From contig JAUWSZ010000170.1 of NCBI GenBank assembly GCA_030609865.1, positions 1 through 6,180 on the forward strand: a stretch of 6,180 bases of DNA, read 5' to 3'. The notes under the pieces were generated by a model. That model was not told the origin of the DNA. It did not search any database and was given only the letters and a program-made list of their open reading frames with translations. This stretch comes from a bacterium. GTDB lineage: Bacteria; Desulfobacterota; DSWW01. Below, one piece after another: positions 4,949 through 6,180 of this stretch (positions within the stretch are counted from its first letter, which is position 1; every line of letters begins with the position of its first letter). The position numbers were made by a program, and so were the translations under genes.

Positions 4949-6180
4949 TTAGAACAGAAGCGTAACCCGGAATCGGATTCTCTGTCCGTCGAAATCATTG
5001 TAGCTCATCTCCCCATTACGTGCAAGAAACTGATAAATCATTGACGCTTTCAGCCAATTCTGCAAGTTATACGATATGTTTGCACCGGCCTCATAGTTGT
5101 AGCTTCTGCGCTCGATTGTATTTTCGAAGGAGTTCTCCCTGAGGCGAACGGACCCTCTTGCCCCCACGTGCCATTTCTCCCGGATTCTGTGCGTGAGAGA
5201 GGCAGCGAATCTGTAGTTGATCGACACGTTTCCGCTGCCCCCGATTTCCTCTCTTGGGTACCGACTGAAATCCAGGAGGACGTTCGTTTGGGGACGGATT
5301 TGCGAATTCAGTCGTAATTCCACGAAGAACTCGCTGAAATCCTCGAGCTGCAACGGGATGCTCGTAATCGGAGTGTCGAGGGCCGAGATTTGGAGTTCCG
5401 CCCCCTCGTACGAGCGGGCCTGGTAGGAGAAGGTGCCCTCCAGTGTCGCCTTGGGGATCCCCAGCCCAAACACATACTGCTTTACCGTCAGAATCCTCTG
5501 AAAGCGGAACAGGACCTCCTGGAACACGGCGTCCCTGGGGTCTTTCTCGACCCGGACCGAGAAAGGGACGGGGCTGTCAAAAAACGAGCCTTGCAGGGAG
5601 AAGTCCTGCAGATTGCCCTGCACGAAGCCGATGGAATACCCGAGGGTGAGAATGGTTTTCCGGTTGATTGGCTTGGACAAATAGGCCCCCACCGAGTGTA
5701 TGTTGAACCCGAGTCTGTCCGAACTTATCCCTTGCAGTTCCAGATCCACGAAATCCGGCAGGCCTGCATCCGTAAGAAATTGTGAGAAGTCGAAATCGTC
5801 CAGAAAAAAGAAGTAGTTGGAGTAGGTGATGAAGGCGACGTAGTCCGCGTAGAAATTGTAGCCCACGGTAAGGGCCGCCTGATTTACGGCGTACCCGACA
5901 CCTGATGCTCGAAGGCTGCGATTGAAATCGGCAACCTCGTACCGGAAGTTGTTGATCGCGTTGGAGGTTCGAAAATGGTCGTCGATCCTCAGGTAGAAGC
6001 CACTCGGAAGGCGTAGATCTACCGATAAGCTGAGATCTTGTTCGATCGAGTTGAACTCGGGGTTTTCCACCAGGTTGATGAACATGGGCTCGTACTTCAG
6101 GAAGAATCCGAACTTCCGGAACCGCGAAGCGCTCAACAGAGCGCTCTCCAACGGCCTGCCAGACGGCAGATCCTGTCTGC
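4949..6180 (-). CDS. Outer-membrane beta-barrel protein of an exopolysaccharide locus, 5' end missing
   Basis: The frame is open from the window edge to a TAA at 4951-4949, giving 409 visible residues. They show alternating polar and aromatic strands with short turns, few Cys, many Tyr, Phe, Asn and Arg, and a C-terminal strand ending RIRFRVTLLF. A terminal Phe is the typical recognition signal for outer-membrane barrel assembly. Strand-like stretches include LTVGYNFYADYVAFITYSN, TILTLGYSIGFVQGN and ASMIYQFLARNGEM. The style resembles the BBP2_2 barrels common in EPS and exosortase-linked clusters. A start could be placed at a TTG (6151), but the protein would then lack a signal peptide, and the frame continues in from upstream with protein-like residues (RQDLPSGRPLES). 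The true start is therefore most likely outside the window. It precedes a short OPX gene on the same strand, so it is a candidate for the outer-membrane pore through which the polymer leaves. I infer this from context; a structural or accessory barrel is also possible. Confidence 0.82.
   Translation of the reverse strand, partial: RQDLPSGRPLESALLSASRFRKFGFFLKYEPMFINLVENPEFNSIEQDLSLSVDLRLPSGFYLRIDDHFRTSNAINNFRYEVADFNRSLRASGVGYAVNQAALTVGYNFYADYVAFITYSNYFFFLDDFDFSQFLTDAGLPDFVDLELQGISSDRLGFNIHSVGAYLSKPINRKTILTLGYSIGFVQGNLQDFSLQGSFFDSPVPFSVRVEKDPRDAVFQEVLFRFQRILTVKQYVFGLGIPKATLEGTFSYQARSYEGAELQISALDTPITSIPLQLEDFSEFFVELRLNSQIRPQTNVLLDFSRYPREEIGGSGNVSINYRFAASLTHRIREKWHVGARGSVRLRENSFENTIERRSYNYEAGANISYNLQNWLKASMIYQFLARNGEMSYNDFDGQRIRFRVTLLF

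Noticed and set aside
1..6180. Exosortase or PEP-CTERM sorting system
   Set aside because: The gene set resembles the export part of such loci, but no exosortase Cys/Arg/His signature and no PEP-CTERM tail is present. The multi-membrane protein carries GT-C features instead.
1..6180. CRISPR arrays, insertion sequences, tRNA or rRNA genes
   Set aside because: No regularly spaced repeats, transposase-like frames, terminal inverted repeats, or tRNA or rRNA core sequences were seen on either strand.

Overview
The window is part of a polysaccharide assembly and export locus from a Gram-negative bacterium. All genes that can be supported lie on the minus strand, so the locus reads from position 6180 towards 1. 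The Gram-negative assignment rests on an outer-membrane-type beta-barrel ending in Phe and on a periplasmic OPX (Wza-like) export protein. The sequence looks moderately GC-rich by eye, with an AT-rich patch only near 130-165. Taxonomy below that level cannot be set from the window. The gene set resembles EPS loci of Desulfobacterota, Myxococcota and similar groups, but that is only an impression.

Layout in the direction of transcription: (1) 6180-4949, a beta-barrel protein whose 5' end lies outside the window; (2) 4948-4717, a leader or intergenic stretch with a strong GC-rich hairpin that can be drawn inside a three-helix junction; (3) about 4716-4075, a short OPX protein with Poly_export and SLBB domains and an uncertain start; (4) 4038-1927, a Wzz-type co-polymerase fused to a BY-kinase domain with several altered signature residues; (5) 1930-236, a multi-membrane GT-C glycosyltransferase (GT39/ArnT-like), joined to gene 4 by an ATGA overlap; (6) 235-72, a spacer with an AT-rich promoter-like patch; (7) 71-1, the first 23 codons of a family 2 glycosyltransferase that continues outside the window.

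A likely working model is as follows. The GT2 and GT-C enzymes build or decorate a lipid-linked glycan. The Wzz/kinase protein controls polymer length and connects the inner membrane to the export machinery. The short OPX protein, which has no room for a Wza-like C-terminal membrane helix, passes the polymer through the periplasm to the separate beta-barrel. This matches the composite OPX/beta-barrel type of translocon known from Myxococcus xanthus. The most interesting points are the co-occurring changes in the kinase domain (Arg for the Walker A Lys, loss of the RX2R arginines, altered Walker B flank), the composite translocon, and the unresolved start and leader structure of the OPX gene. 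I see no clearly new system; the locus is a recognisable type with unusual details.
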